Below, piece after piece: positions 11,771 to 22,851 of a DNA stretch of 64,000 nt; within the stretch, counting starts at the first letter, position 1, and every line of letters starts with the position of its first letter. The DNA comes from Vitrella brassicaformis (taxonomy: Eukaryota; Sar; Vitrellaceae). Both the position numbers and the translations under genes were made by a program. The stretch lies in NCBI GenBank assembly GCA_001179505.1, contig CDMY01000305.1, forward strand, positions 116,434-180,433. Direction: 5' to 3'. Below the pieces are notes generated by a model. The model worked only from the letters and a program-made list of their open reading frames with translations. It searched no databases and had not been told where the DNA came from.

Positions 11771-12054
11771 TGGAAGACTACGAGCTTGAGCTGAAGTCAG
11801 ACAAAGGCGTTAGGGTTTCGCGGCCTGGAAGATCATTGTAACTCATCCATTCACTCATCTGCAGTGCAGTGCAGCACTGTTCATAACTCCTCACCCTTTC
11901 CTTGACGCATCGCTTCAGTGATTGTAATCGTCATTTGCTGAGATGCGATTGGATGCGTGGGCGCATTGGCGCGTCTAATCTACCTCAGGGCCCCTCTGCC
12001 GCACGCCAGCAAGTGAGGCAATGGCAATGGCACGCAGCAGTGACGTGTGCACAG

Positions 12055-12085
<31 letters not shown>

Positions 12086-12275
12086 GAGAGAGAGAGAGAG
12101 ACAGACAGACAGTCATGGGATGAATATCGACAGCAAAAAAACAGCCAGCTCCCTCGTACTACTTATCCAAAGCGCACCCACCCACCACACCCATCCCACC
12201 CATCCCACCCACCCCACCCACAAGCCATCAGTTATCTATCTTATCGTGCCTCTTCCTCTGTCTGCCCCATCCAAT
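11771..12275. other. Intergenic region with AC and CCCAC microsatellites
   Basis: Upstream of the DUF1279 gene and downstream of the orphan that ends at 12276, both on the minus strand. It holds an (AC)n run at 12054-12081 followed by (GA)n and (CAGA)n, and a CATCCCACCC run at 12190-12222. No gene is seen. Confidence 0.55.
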
Positions 12276-15200
12276 CTAATCCTTCCTGTTGGCCTTCTTG
12301 GGTCTGGCCTTGGCCTTGCTGCGCCCCTTGCGTGTGCTGTCCTTGAGTTCTAGCTCCAGCATCAGTGTGGATGTGTTCACCCCGTCCGCATTCACCTTAT
12401 GGTCACTCCCCAAAACCTCATAGGTGCCCCCCACCCGAGCCACACACTCGACACAAAACGCAGCGAAGGCGGGCTCAGGCGTGCTCTGGCCCTCTTCGTC
12501 CAGGTCGACGTCCCCCACGAGGTCGTCTGTCGACAGATCAATCGTCAGCGACACTCGTGTGGGGCGAATCGAGAGGATGAGAGAGAGCAGATTGCGCACG
12601 TGGTCTTTCTTGAGCCGTGCCCCCCCCACATCGACACTGAGGCTCTTGACTTGAGGGTACGACAGACCAGCCTCGCACTCGTGTGCGGCGTCGGCTAGCA
12701 TGTCTGCGACCATGTTGTCTATCTTGACCTCTAGCTTGTCAAGGGAATGGTGCAGGCCAGAGAAGTACGATATGCACTGGCTCAGGTCGCTCAGAGCCGA
12801 GACGAAAAAGCTCGCCTCTCTCACACGCTTCAAACTACCCATCAGCCCCTCCAGCTCGCGGGTAGCTGCACCCGACGGCAGGCCCTCATGTCCGTTGCTA
12901 TGGCTACGCACCACTTGAGCGTGAACATGCTCGATCGACGGCAGACAACGGCTGTTGCCTTCCTCGGGGGCCTCGGTGGTTTCGAGGAGGAACTCAGGGA
13001 TGCTGTTGACCATCTTGCTCGCAGGTGCTGGCTGGTAGAGGTCCTCCGCCTCGACGGCCAGGTGGGTGGCTTCCGGAAACGACAGCAGCGCTCCCCATGT
13101 CCCGTGGAGAGGCGAGCCGCCACACGACAACGCTACCTGACGATGGATGGAATGCACACACAGAGACACGCACAGACACATGTTCCATCCTGCCAGCCAC
13201 CAGTTGCTCCAGCAGTCAGCCGCGCAGCGCAGCTCGGTGTTTACTGACTGACCTTCTTGCACGTGCTGGTGACCTTTTTCACCGTCTCGGCCGTGACGCC
13301 GTGGGGTGCGGGCGGGGCCTCCGGCACCTCTGTGCTGCAGTCGATGACAGTGTCCATGATCCCGTCTTTGACTTTGTCGCGGCCTAGCTCCCTGTTGTCC
13401 GTGCGCGGCGACCACTCGATGTTGCACGCCACGCCGGGCGCCCACGTGAGCAGGTCGGGCAGGGTGAAGTGATTGGGGCCGCTGCGGTCCGTCAGTTGTC
13501 GGCTGAAGTCGGCGCCGAGGGTGAAGCGGTGGTTGAAGGTCAGGGTCTTGGGCACACCTGACGTGTCATGCATCGCACACAGAACGGGAAGGAGCACCAG
13601 ATGTGAGTAGGAAGCATAGCTGGGTGGTGGCCATTTGTGTGTGTCTTCTCTCTCTCCCACACCCACCCAGCTCACTCACCTTTCATGTTATCTTTGTTCC
13701 AGTTGGTGTCGAGGGCGGCCTTGAGCAGCCCGAGGGAGTCGTACACGGGCGTCTTGAGCACACTGACAGACAGACAGACAGACAGAGGGGGGAGTGGGCG
13801 TGGCGTCCGTGCACACACCGACCGCTGCGGATACACACATACACACATACCTTCGGTCGCTACTGGTCTCGTCCTGGTTGTCGCTGAGGTCGCTACTGGT
13901 CTCGTCCTGGTTGTCGCTGAGTTGGATGTCCTTTGCGTTCAGGATGGTCAGCCCCTCGATGCTTGTGAGCTTGGGGCACTTGGCTATAGCAGCGGTGAAT
14001 GCTCGCCAGTCAGCCCCGTCCACCGTGTCGATGTTCCAAGCCTTGATGCTCGTCAGCTGCGGCGACGTGGACACGATGTGTGTGAGGGACGGGAGCAGGG
14101 AGCAGGCCTGGAGTTGTGGCGTCGGAAGCAGACTCGGCCTTGGTCGGTCTTGGCGTACACGTGGCCGACACTCAGCTTCTTCAGCGCAGGAAACACCCAA
14201 CCGCCACTCCTGCAGCTCAGCCAGCCACACCCACACAGGCACACAGACATGGCGGATGTTGGGTGGCCTGTGTGGCGTGGTCTCTCACTTACATGAACTT
14301 ATCGATCCACTCGTCGTTCGTGACCCGCAGCTCCTCGACGCTGTCGAACACCACCACACCACTCGATGCCGCCGGGAGGGCCTTGTCCCGTCGACGGTAT
14401 TGCTCCGTGGGTGGACTGTCGATGTGGATGTGCTTGAGTGTCGACTTGGACGCCTCGAGCAAGTCGACGGTGAAGGGGATGAGGCCTCGGGTGGCGTCGA
14501 TGTTGACCGTCTGCAACTTACCCTGCAGCACAAACGATACACACGACACTAATGGTACAGTTATGTCAGTGCGCTCTTCATCCGGCTCTCCACTCTCTCA
14601 CCATTCGCTTCTTGAGCTGCGGTATGTATTTGCCCTTGTCTTTGTCTTTGTCTTTGCTCGGCTTGCTCTTCGAGGGACGGGGGGCGTCGAGGTCCGAAGG
14701 GTCTTCATCCGACTGCATGAGCAACCAACGCCATACACGATGCAGCCATCCATGACGCACTCTCCCTCCCTCCCTCCCTCCATCCATCAATCCATCCATC
14801 CATCCATCCCCCCCTCCATCCCTTTGTCTGTCCGTCCCTCCCTCCCTCCCTGCCTCCTCACCTCCTCATCCGTGTCGCGTGCCGCTGGTTGTTTGATGCT
14901 CTTCCAAACACCATGCTCGCCCTCGGTAATGGTGAGGTCGCGGTACATACCGGTAGTCGTGTCGGTGGCCTTGGTGTGCGTGTCCTTGCATATCGCTGAG
15001 ATGGGCAGCCGCTCGATGGTGGTGAAGAGTGGGCTCAGGTGCGACAGGTGAAGAGCCGCCAGATGACACCAACCAGCCACCTGGCACAAACCGCACACAC
15101 GCAGCCGAGATTCACCCGGTGTGCGACATGGTGTGCATCTCTTGATGTGGCGGTGCACCGTACCCACCTTGCGGCCGGCGGTATCATTGCCCTCTTCCAT
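12276..15200 (-). CDS. Orphan multi-exon protein, possible leucine-rich-repeat type
   Basis: My model is complement(join(12276..13136, 13253..13557, 13680..13762, 13851..14107, 14161..14209, 14293..14522, 14602..14712, 14862..15080, 15168..15200)), 715 aa, with all joins GT-AG and phases consistent. The 53-nt intron at 14108-14160 is the least certain. I do not recognise the family. Features seen: a Lys/Asp-rich linker (SKSKPSKDKDKDKGK); repeated hydrophobic steps such as LKHIHID, LTSIKAWNI, LTSIEGLTI and VKSLSVDVGG, typical of irregular leucine-rich repeats; an 11-residue tandem repeat (SDNQDETSSDL); and a basic C terminus (RKGRSKAKARPKKANRKD). A role as a scaffold or F-box-like adaptor is possible but not shown. 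It is divergent from the ankyrin gene. Confidence 0.65.
13855..13920 (-). repeat. Tandem 33-bp coding duplication
   Basis: A 33-bp unit is present twice, back to back and identical (13855-13887 and 13888-13920). On the minus strand each copy encodes SDNQDETSSDL within the orphan protein, next to a splice donor. Confidence 0.9.
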
Positions 15201-15394
15201 GCTGCCACCGTCACGAGGCAAGCGAACGTCCTCTGACCAAACAAAACACCAGGCAAGGATGTGTTTTGTCTTGCAAGGGCGTGGTCCGGTCCCCGCCTGC
15301 CCAGCCTAGTGCCCAGCCCACCCGCTTCGTTGCCATGCGATGCGGTGTGGCCTTTTTTCTTGCGATTCTCCGGCGCCGACAGCTGATGGGCCAT

Positions 15395-15426
15395 CCAGAT
15401 GTGCCATGCAGTCAGCGCACATCTGG
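15395..15426. repeat. Inverted repeat, 10-bp arms with 12-base spacer
   Basis: The left arm CCAGATGTGC (15395-15404) is the exact reverse complement of GCACATCTGG (15417-15426). The right arm overlaps the start of the 58-bp palindrome, so alternative hairpins compete. Confidence 0.9.
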
Positions 15427-15477
15427 TGTCGAGGCTCTCGACACCAGATCTGGTGTCGAGAGCCTCGACACCAGATG
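15420..15477. repeat. Perfect 58-bp palindrome with nested hairpins
   Basis: The 58 bases read the same on both strands with no spacer; the centre is AGATCT. Each 29-base half is itself a hairpin, with arms ATCTGGTGTCGA and TCGACACCAGAT around a 5-base loop (GGCTC or its complement GAGCC). Single strands could fold as one long stem or two shorter ones. It lies between divergent genes and encodes nothing obvious. Confidence 0.95.
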
Positions 15478-15655
15478 CATACCTGAGTTACTGGGCGCCT
15501 GCCATGCTTTACTGCTCGCGCCACGGGCCATCAGGGGACACTAACCCAGCCGCGTGAAACCAAATCATTTGCGTTTCAATGGCAGAGGAGCATGCTGCCG
15601 CCTTTGGTAGCTTTGTGGCTGGTTTTCCAACGCCAGCACACGCGGCTGAGTCGCC

Positions 15656-17668
15656 ATGGACGTCAACCAGGTGAGTGCGTCACACGGGAGGGCTCTCTCT
15701 CTCGAGGGCCGACACGTAGGGCGACACACGAGACAATTCAGACAGATGATGGATGTTGTGACGGAAAGGCAAAGCACCACTGAATGGCTGGGGTGGCATC
15801 TCTTTGTGCTTCACTGCAGATGTCGTTGGTTGATGGGGTCGGGTCGCTGTGACGGCCGCCGACTGACTGACTGACCAGGTGAGGTGCGCCAGCAACACCG
15901 GAAGGAGGAGGGATTGCAAGTGGCTGTGTGTGTCTGTGAGCGTATGCAGATAGTGGTGTGACTCATTGTGATGGCCCAACCGTCCTCTGCCGCATAGCAA
16001 GCACCTCCTGCGTCTGTGCCACCACACGGCTGCAAGGGACTGGACGACGTCGACATCATCTCTGATGAGGGGGTCAGTCGTGTGACTCGGCAGCTGCTGG
16101 AGGGCTGTATCCGGAGAGCCTTCAGCGATGTCGGCCAAGTCACACAGCTGATACGTCAAGGAGCCGACCCGAGAGCCATCGGCAAACTTCGTGTCCGCGG
16201 CATCCCGGGAAGGGTCCCGCCCGTGCGACACAGCTGCTTGGCTTTCGCCATCGACAGCCCGACAAACACACCATCCCTCTACGCGAACTGCGCTCATGGC
16301 TCTCTGATGTCCGTCGTCCTACCGCAGTGGTCCTCCCGTCAGCTGCAGCGTGGCATCATCAATGCACTCATCGACAGCGGGGCGGACATGGATGCTTGCA
16401 GACGGTCGGACATGCCCATCATAGTTCCGATTCGTGCGGGCAATCTGACGGCAGTGGAGACCCTCCTGGCGCGCCAGGCCAACGTGCGGACTTTCCTGGC
16501 GATGGATCTTCCCTACCTCGGTGGTGCTGCCCCTTCCGCCACTCGTGAATACGAGGCGGCGCTCATGTCGGTGTACCGCCAACTTGCTTAACACGACAGC
16601 GCACTCGCAGCGGAGCGGTTCGGTGCGATGAATCTGGTGCATAAGGCAGCAGAGAGCTCTCTTGGCCTCTTCTCCCAGTCTTTCATCGACGCGTACTTGA
16701 CCCTCATCACCAGCCACGGCGCCGACATGACGGCAACCAGCGCTGCGGGCTACACGCCACTGCACTGGGCAGCATTGTTTGGCTCCCACTGTGTGGCTCA
16801 CTGGCTGTGCCGCCAGCTCACGGCCGAAGACGTCAACAGAGGGCAGCCGAACCAGCCCAACAGGACACCACTCGCAGAGGCTGCTTATGGACTTGATGAT
16901 CTCATCCAACGGGAGCCGCACTCAAGACGGATTCGCAGTTACAAGATCACCATCGGTGTGCTGCTGCGGGCCGGGGCGGTTCCATGCATCGCCCGCATGC
17001 CGACAGCCACCCAGAGGCAGCAGCACCGTCATCGCCAACTGGTCCTGGCCGAGTGTACCACAGTGCTGGGTGAGCTGTCCGGGGCTGTCATGTGGGCCAT
17101 CAACGCCGCCCTCTCTCCCCAACATGACCACTCGATGCTTCTCGCCCGTCTGCTGCCCCTCGCCCCCCACCACGACGGCGCCCACCCCTACCCTTCCCCA
17201 TCCAACATGGCATTCGCCCCACACATGTCCATCGCATGGAAGATCGGAGCCTTCCTGTACGAGCCTTCCGCTGCTGTGGTCACCATCGACGAGTACCTCA
17301 TTGGCGAGTCGCCGCTCAGGCGCCGTGTGCGTGCGGCCGTCGGCCACTTCGTCGAGTCGGCGGCCACTCAGACATCCAGCAACAGGGAGGTGGTGGGTGG
17401 CATGGCCAGTGTGGGCGGCGTGATGGTGACCGTCCCGCCCCTCCAGTGCTTCGCCGTCAGAGAGGGGGCGAGTGTGCGGCGGGTGGGTCTGCGCGAGGTG
17501 GTGCACCGTGCCCGGATGGACGAGGCGGCCCGCCATGGCGTAGAGGAGGGGGCCATCAACAAGGGCTTCAACGAGCACCTGGGCGATCAGGACTGCCAGT
17601 TCTCGTGGCAGCAGCTGGGGCGAATTGACAGGCAGACCGGGCTGTTCGTGTCGCTGGGCATCGAATGA
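15656..17668 (+). CDS. Ankyrin-repeat protein
   Basis: My model is join(15656..15670, 15998..16544, 16611..17668), 539 aa. The clearest repeat is ATSAAGYTPLHWAALFGSHC near the middle; weaker ones are LIRQGADPRA and LIDSGADMDACRRSD followed by AGNLTAVETLLARQANVR. Ankyrin arrays bind other proteins; the partner is unknown. An in-frame TAA at 16589-16591 sits inside a candidate 66-nt intron (donor GTGAAT at 16545, acceptor CGCAG ending at 16610). Removing it joins GGAAPSAT to PERFGAMNLVHKAAES in frame. The first exon (MDVNQ) and the 327-nt first intron are less certain; an alternative start lies in the second exon. The C-terminal third (residues about 300-539) has no family I recognise. Confidence 0.72.
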
Positions 17669-17835
17669 GAGGGAGAGGGAGAGGGAGAGGGGCGGGGGAG
17701 AGAGCAGTATGGCTGCATGCTACTTCTCTTTGTTGCGATTCAAGGACGGTTCCGATTCCGACTGTGACATAAAGCTGTGTGTTCTGTGATCGATTCATAG
17801 CAAATACTGTCTTCCGTTCGCATGGCCTCACGAAC

Positions 17836-18351
17836 ATGAATGTAACTCAGGTGGGTGCCGGCCTGGCGGACAAGACAAGCCAGCATCTCCCATTCAGTGG
17901 CAGGTGTGTCATGTCATGCTGTGTGTTGTGTTCAGTTGAAGGAACAGACGGCGGGCGTGGAGCGGCGCGTGGACCAGCTGCTGCAGCTCCACTCGGAGGT
18001 ATATATGTGATATATGACTAACGCACCCGACACGACATACACAGCCAATTAATGGCAAAATATGGGGCGCCCATTGAACGGTGTCTGAGTCTAGAGTTCG
18101 TTTCTGCAATTTGCTGGTGGGCTGTGGGTGGGCGCATCAGGTCAGTCAGTGCTATCGTCTCCGAGATCAAGCACCTCTCGAGGTACACATCCACACCCCG
18201 AAGCAGATAGCTCCGGTCGTGCTGGTTGAATGAATGACAGGGCTACAAGACGACCGAAGTGGAGTTGTGGCACAAGGACGACTTGGCTCAGCAGGCACTT
18301 CTCGACCTCAGTGGAGTTTTGTCTCCCGCCAGAATGCCGCCACATAGGTAG
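17836..18351 (+). CDS. Possible small coiled-coil protein
   Basis: The candidate model join(17836..17850, 17936..17998, 18141..18182, 18241..18351) gives 76 aa with four in-phase GT-AG exons. It reads MNVTQ, LKEQTAGVERRVDQLLQLHSE, then GYKTTEVELWHKDDLAQQ and ends ARMPPHR. The second exon has a heptad-like pattern. It follows the ankyrin gene by 167 bp on the same strand. The protein is too short to assign, and the exons could be remnants or belong to a longer transcript. Low confidence. Confidence 0.35.
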
Positions 18352-20373
18352 GAAACACACCTCAGACACACGGAAGCCCACGACCTATCTTGAGTGCCTG
18401 TCTGTTCGGCTGTGTATGTATGGCCTGTCTGTCTGTCAGATCATTTGTCGGCGGCACGCGGCCCTGACTGACGGTGTGTACTATGTAGAGTGGTGGTGGC
18501 AAGACGGATAGATGAGCGAGTGGCTGGCTGGCTGGCTGGCTGGCCTCACAGCACGACCACCCACGGAAGGACGACCTGTGGTGGATGGATGGATGGATGG
18601 CTTGAATGCTGCTGTCGTGCGCACAACCAACCACTGATGCATTCGTGTGTATACTCACTCGGTGGTGTATACTCAATTGGCTGACGGCGTGTGGTTCTAC
18701 CAGATGGTGCGAGTGACCGACCATGTCGTTAGCTCAGGGGAAGGATCTGAAATTTGGTTCACCCACATCGATCATATGTCATGACGGCGGTTGACGTCCC
18801 ATGCCATGCAGCACATACATGCACATCGCACATCCACGCACACGCCGTAGATGCCTGTAAGTCGCCACAAGTCTTCCTTCTGTCAGGTAGATGCCGGAAC
18901 CAGAGAGAGACAAATAGCATCGTTCACCCCCCATGTCAGTCATCGCACCGCAGCAGTCCCTTGTCGTCTCATATCTCATCACGCCCAAATGACAGACAGA
19001 CTCACATGACAGACACCCATCCATCGGCCACGATTGCGGGCAGACACCTATTCCATCCATCCATCGATCCATCCACCGACACAGCCCGGCAGCCAGCCAC
19101 TTGGGGAGCCAGCAGAGAGCAGAGAGACAGAGAGAGGTATGAAAAGTAAGAACCGATCCATCCAGCCAGCCAGCCAGCCATCCGTCAATCGGACTGTCTG
19201 TCGGTTGGTATGCCTCTCTGCTTCGCAGACCGATAGATACCCATCTCATCTGTGCTCAGGCCAGCCAGCCTGTGTGTGCCGGTCAACGCTGAGGCGCAGC
19301 GAAATGCGTCCGTCCATCCATCCAATCATCGTCCAGTCGTCACACACACGCACATTTACAGCCGGCGAGCCAGCCATATAAACAGGCGGGGGGACAGACA
19401 GGCACATGGATCATCCCATCCCGCACACGCACCTCTGCTGCCTTACTTACTAGGTGGGTGTCGGTGGGTGAGAGAGGCAAATCATGATCTGGTCGGTGGG
19501 AAAAAAGGAGGACAGGTCAGCACACTGTAGGCATGGTAGGCCCTCCTTCCTCCAGTCATTATGCCAGTCATTATGCCACTCATTATGGATTAAAGAGCAC
19601 AAGAAATGCAGTTAGTCAGTCAGTCAGTCAAGAAGCAGTATTAGTTACTGTACAGTTTCGCACACCACACCTGTGCTGTGGACAGACCATCTGTCCTTGC
19701 TGTCCGTCTGGAGCTCTGTCTGTCTCTTTGCGCGGGCGGCTCGGCTCGCTTGCAATGCATACGTAATGCAGAGCCATTAATTATCCATTGCATGTTTATT
19801 CACACACGCACTGCACTTCAGCCAATGTCTGTCTGTTGTGTGCATCCACGCCCACAACCGCACACACCGTCAGCAGCGGTCAGATGCTAACTAACGGTGT
19901 CGGCGGGCCAGGTGCGCGTGCGTGAGTAAACAACAGGCAGACGTCAGCTGAAAGAGCACACAGACACGGAGCTCATCACAGCTTCAAATGAAAGCAGAAT
20001 TGACTGCGAGAACGTCGCGCGTGTCCTCTCATCTGCGTGTTCGTCTGTCGACCCGCCCACCCCACCTCCCAAATGGTCGTGGACCTGGCTGGCTGCGTCA
20101 CCATCCACGTCCGCGGTGACCCGTGGTGGCTTACGAGCCATCAGCCCAGCCCCGGTGCAGTGCAACCCAGCCCCTGACTATGTCCACCCACCATGATATG
20201 ATCAATGCAATGCATGCAGACATACAAACGGCCACGCTGTCTGTCTGAAGATGTCTGGACAGCCGGCCACACAAGCACCAGCACCCAGTCAGTCCCTCAC
20301 CCAGTCAGTCAGTCACATGCAAGTGGGTGAGTAGGAAAGCAGTCGTGTCGTGGCCACCGGGTCATTGGGTCAT
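18352..20373. other. Two-kilobase stretch without a convincing gene
   Basis: The longest gene-poor stretch in the window. It contains simple runs: CTGG repeats (18523-18542), GATG repeats (18580-18600), CCAT repeats (19047-19077), AGCC repeats (19162-19178) and TCAG repeats (19612-19630). It also holds the 12-mer array at 19552. The open frames on both strands are short and repeat-driven. It lies in a tail-to-tail interval, so it may be extended 3' UTRs or non-coding transcripts. Confidence 0.5.
19552..19587. repeat. 12-bp unit repeated three times
   Basis: CCAGTCATTATG occurs twice in tandem, followed by a third copy with one change (CCACTCATTATG). It lies in the gene-poor stretch upstream of a TCAG run. 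Confidence 0.9.
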
Positions 20374-21836
20374 TCATCCATCAAGCGTATAGCTCCCCAG
20401 AAAGCCCGGTTCGTGCACGAGAGGGGGCGGGTCGGGCCACTCACAGTCAAAGCTAGAGTGACTGCTGCTGCCCGAAGGACTTAGCACCACACCCTCACCA
20501 CCAACTCCTGACAGACAGCAGCCATTGGCATCGCATGCCATGCACAGACATATCACCGACTCGCCAGCTGCACCTCTAGGTGTGCTGTGCTCATCCGTAC
20601 TTACGGTGCTGTTGCTCATCGCGGTGCGCGACGCACTTGTCGTCGGACTTGCTCCGCCACAGCTGCGAAAGCGGCGAAACCTCCCGGCTGCTGGCAGGGT
20701 CAGCCGTCACACCATCAGTCCCTGCAGAGGCATGCGACATGGTGGCCCTCAGCCGAGAAGTGTAGGGCGAGAACCGACTGCCCTTGCCCCGAGGCCGCAT
20801 TGGTGACGAGAGGGGTGACGAGCCCGACGATGAGTAGCACGACGACACGTGGCGCGGGGCGGGGGGGCTGCGGGGGCGGGGTGCTTCACAGGACGAGAGA
20901 TACTGATTCTCGGCGCAGAGGGCGCCGTATGCATCGCTGCAGAAAGACGGAGAAGAGGAAACATGTGCATGCAGAGGACGAGCAGCGACGTGGGCTCAGA
21001 CGGGCCTGACCTGATGGCAGCGCAGAGGTCGTTGGTAAGTTGGGAGGCGGCCGTGCGCATCTCATGGATCGTCTCGACCAGCGACGACACCGATGTCATT
21101 ATGCAGACGCCAACCTGATGATAGTGTGACAGACAAACACGAACGAACAGTGAGAGGCTCCATGAGCCGTATACATTTTGTTATGTATTGTGTTTCTCCG
21201 GCCGGCCGACTGTGGCGGACCTGACCTGCACTGAGCCACCCTTGTCAGCCTCAGCCAGCTCCCCTGCCAGCCGATCAATCTCAGCACCCAAATCACGGCA
21301 GAGGTCACTCAGCTGATTGCAATGACACACATCACGTCAGTCACAACACTTCACACCCATCCACAGACAGCTTCGGTTCTCCCACCTGCTGCAGACGCCC
21401 AGCGCCCGTCCCCTTGATGCTCGAGGGACTCGACGTATACCGACTGGACAGACACCACGGTCGTCACAGGGGCGATGAATGCGCATGCATGGCAACTGAG
21501 ATCTCCTCACCTGCAGAGTGCCTCCCGGCCTGTCCCCAAGCTCCTCACGCAGTCGGCCAACTGGTCCACGTACCGATGGGCATCCTGCAAATGAGGAATA
21601 CAGGCACACCAATGCATCACATGCAGCAGGAAATGAGTGCATGAGCTCGAACTGCTGACCTCCAGGTAGTCAAACGCGAGAAGAGCCTCGTGTTCTTCGA
21701 GGGCGAGACTGAGATCCTCGCACAGATCGGAGAAGTTATGGCAGACTCCCTCGATGGACGCAACAAGGGAGTTGGCCTGCCGGTGCGCATCCCGCAGCTC
21801 CAGCGACTCGAGTGAGCACGACAGACCTCGCTTCAT
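20374..21836 (-). CDS. Orphan protein, helical N half and Ser/Pro-rich C half
   Basis: My model is complement(join(20374..20507, 20605..20936, 21011..21114, 21226..21312, 21386..21443, 21511..21584, 21660..21836)), 321 aa, with all joins GT-AG and in phase. Residues 1-85 look like amphipathic helices (CHNFSDLCEDLSLALEEHEA, DAHRYVDQLADCVRSL), as do LCRDLGAEIDRLAGELAEAD and LVETIHEMRTAASQLTNDL further on. The C-terminal half is rich in S, P and G, with short motifs such as SCYSSSGSSPLSSP. I do not recognise the family; a coiled-coil scaffold or bundle protein is the best description. Its start codon is only 62 bp from that of the divergent gene at 21899. Confidence 0.65.
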
Positions 21837-21898
21837 CGCGCCTCCTACTTTTCCACAGCTCGCAGTCTGTCAACGGCAAAACTAACGGCCAGGGGAAA
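21837..21898. promoter_or_regulatory. 62-bp divergent intergenic region
   Basis: Only 62 bp separate the two start codons (21836 minus, 21899 plus). Transcription of both genes must start from within this space or inside the neighbouring coding exons. No TATA box is visible. Confidence 0.6.
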
Positions 21899-22851
21899 AT
21901 GGCGAAGGAAATCGCCTTGACTGAGCTTGAGGAGGCTTTGGAAGAGGCCGGCAAAGAAGGGAAGACCCCTCTCTTCCTCGACACTTCAGGTAGGTACCGT
22001 CGAAAACACACACAACCCCACGAATGCGACGGGACAAAGAGATGCGTCATGTTCTCTCTTGTCTTCAGGGAATGTGGACACCTACCTTTCCTACCGCCAA
22101 ACGACCGTAGTCGAAGCCAAGAAATGCCTCATGGACAAACTCAAGGCACGCAATTAATAAGGGGCCGGGAAGTGTGTTCGTTTGTTGTTTGACCAATGAT
22201 TGGCCATCGATGATTGTTTGGTGGCGTGCAGGGGACTGCCGTGAGTGACATCCGGGAGGGTCTGCGGTCTCAACTGGTCAACGCAATGCGATATAGCCAC
22301 AACCTGTTGATCAGAATGGTACACAGAAGGAGGAGAGGAGACACGCAGTGACTGCGAGAGGTGGCAGACACACACGTGTCGATTGGTTGCTGTATGCGCT
22401 GGCCACACCAACGTTGACAGACCAACTCAGCAGTGGACTTTCTGGGCACCTTCTGCGAGGAAACCACGTTTCCTGTGGATGTCTTCGACCCAAATGCGAT
22501 TCTGGTACCTGTTTGTATGTGTTGAGACATGGCTACAGTATCTGTCTTGCACAGCTTCTGCATTGATTGCCCATGCGTTCACCTTGTACAGAGCAATGAA
22601 GTGGTGGAGCGAGTGATCCGCGATTCGGACAAGAAGGCGGAGGATGGGCGTGTGTTTGTGCCCCGCGGCCTGACGGTGGTCATCACGTCCACATTTGAGA
22701 AGGAAGACTACGCTGAGTTCCTCAAGGACGCCATCCCCCTCGACAAGTGCATGGTGAGGACGTACGAGCAGGTGTGGTGGCTGGTGCGATGTGAATGTCC
22801 GACATGACATGACATGTTGTGCAGGTCTTCTACGTCAAAAAGTCGGCGTGA
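21899..22851 (+). CDS. Conserved-looking 175-residue protein of unknown function
   Basis: My model is join(21899..21989, 22069..22145, 22232..22318, 22421..22504, 22592..22753, 22825..22851). It starts MAKEIALTELEEALEEAGKE and ends MVFYVKKSA. The body has a helix (VVEAKKCLMDKLK), a block ending LVNAMRYSHNLLIRM, the segment NSAVDFLGTFCEETTFPVDV, and FEKEDYAEFLKDAIPLDK near the end. The even exon phases and steady amino-acid make-up suggest a real, constrained protein, but I cannot name its family. Intron 2 appears to use a GC donor (AAG|GCACGC at 22146). Reading past it gives a stop after ARN, and no GT lies nearby. Confidence 0.72.

Larger units (their letters stand above)
15201..15655. other. 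Divergent intergenic region containing inverted repeats
   Basis: 455 bp between the start codons of the orphan (-) and the ankyrin gene (+). Apart from the inverted-repeat cluster at 15395-15477 there is no obvious gene. It must carry both promoters (inference). Confidence 0.5.

Noticed and set aside
18720-18785. tRNA-like look: TTAGCTCAGGGG followed later by GGTTCACCC
   Set aside because: The stems do not pair: no acceptor stem, no anticodon stem around the middle, and the T-loop lacks the normal TTCGA core.
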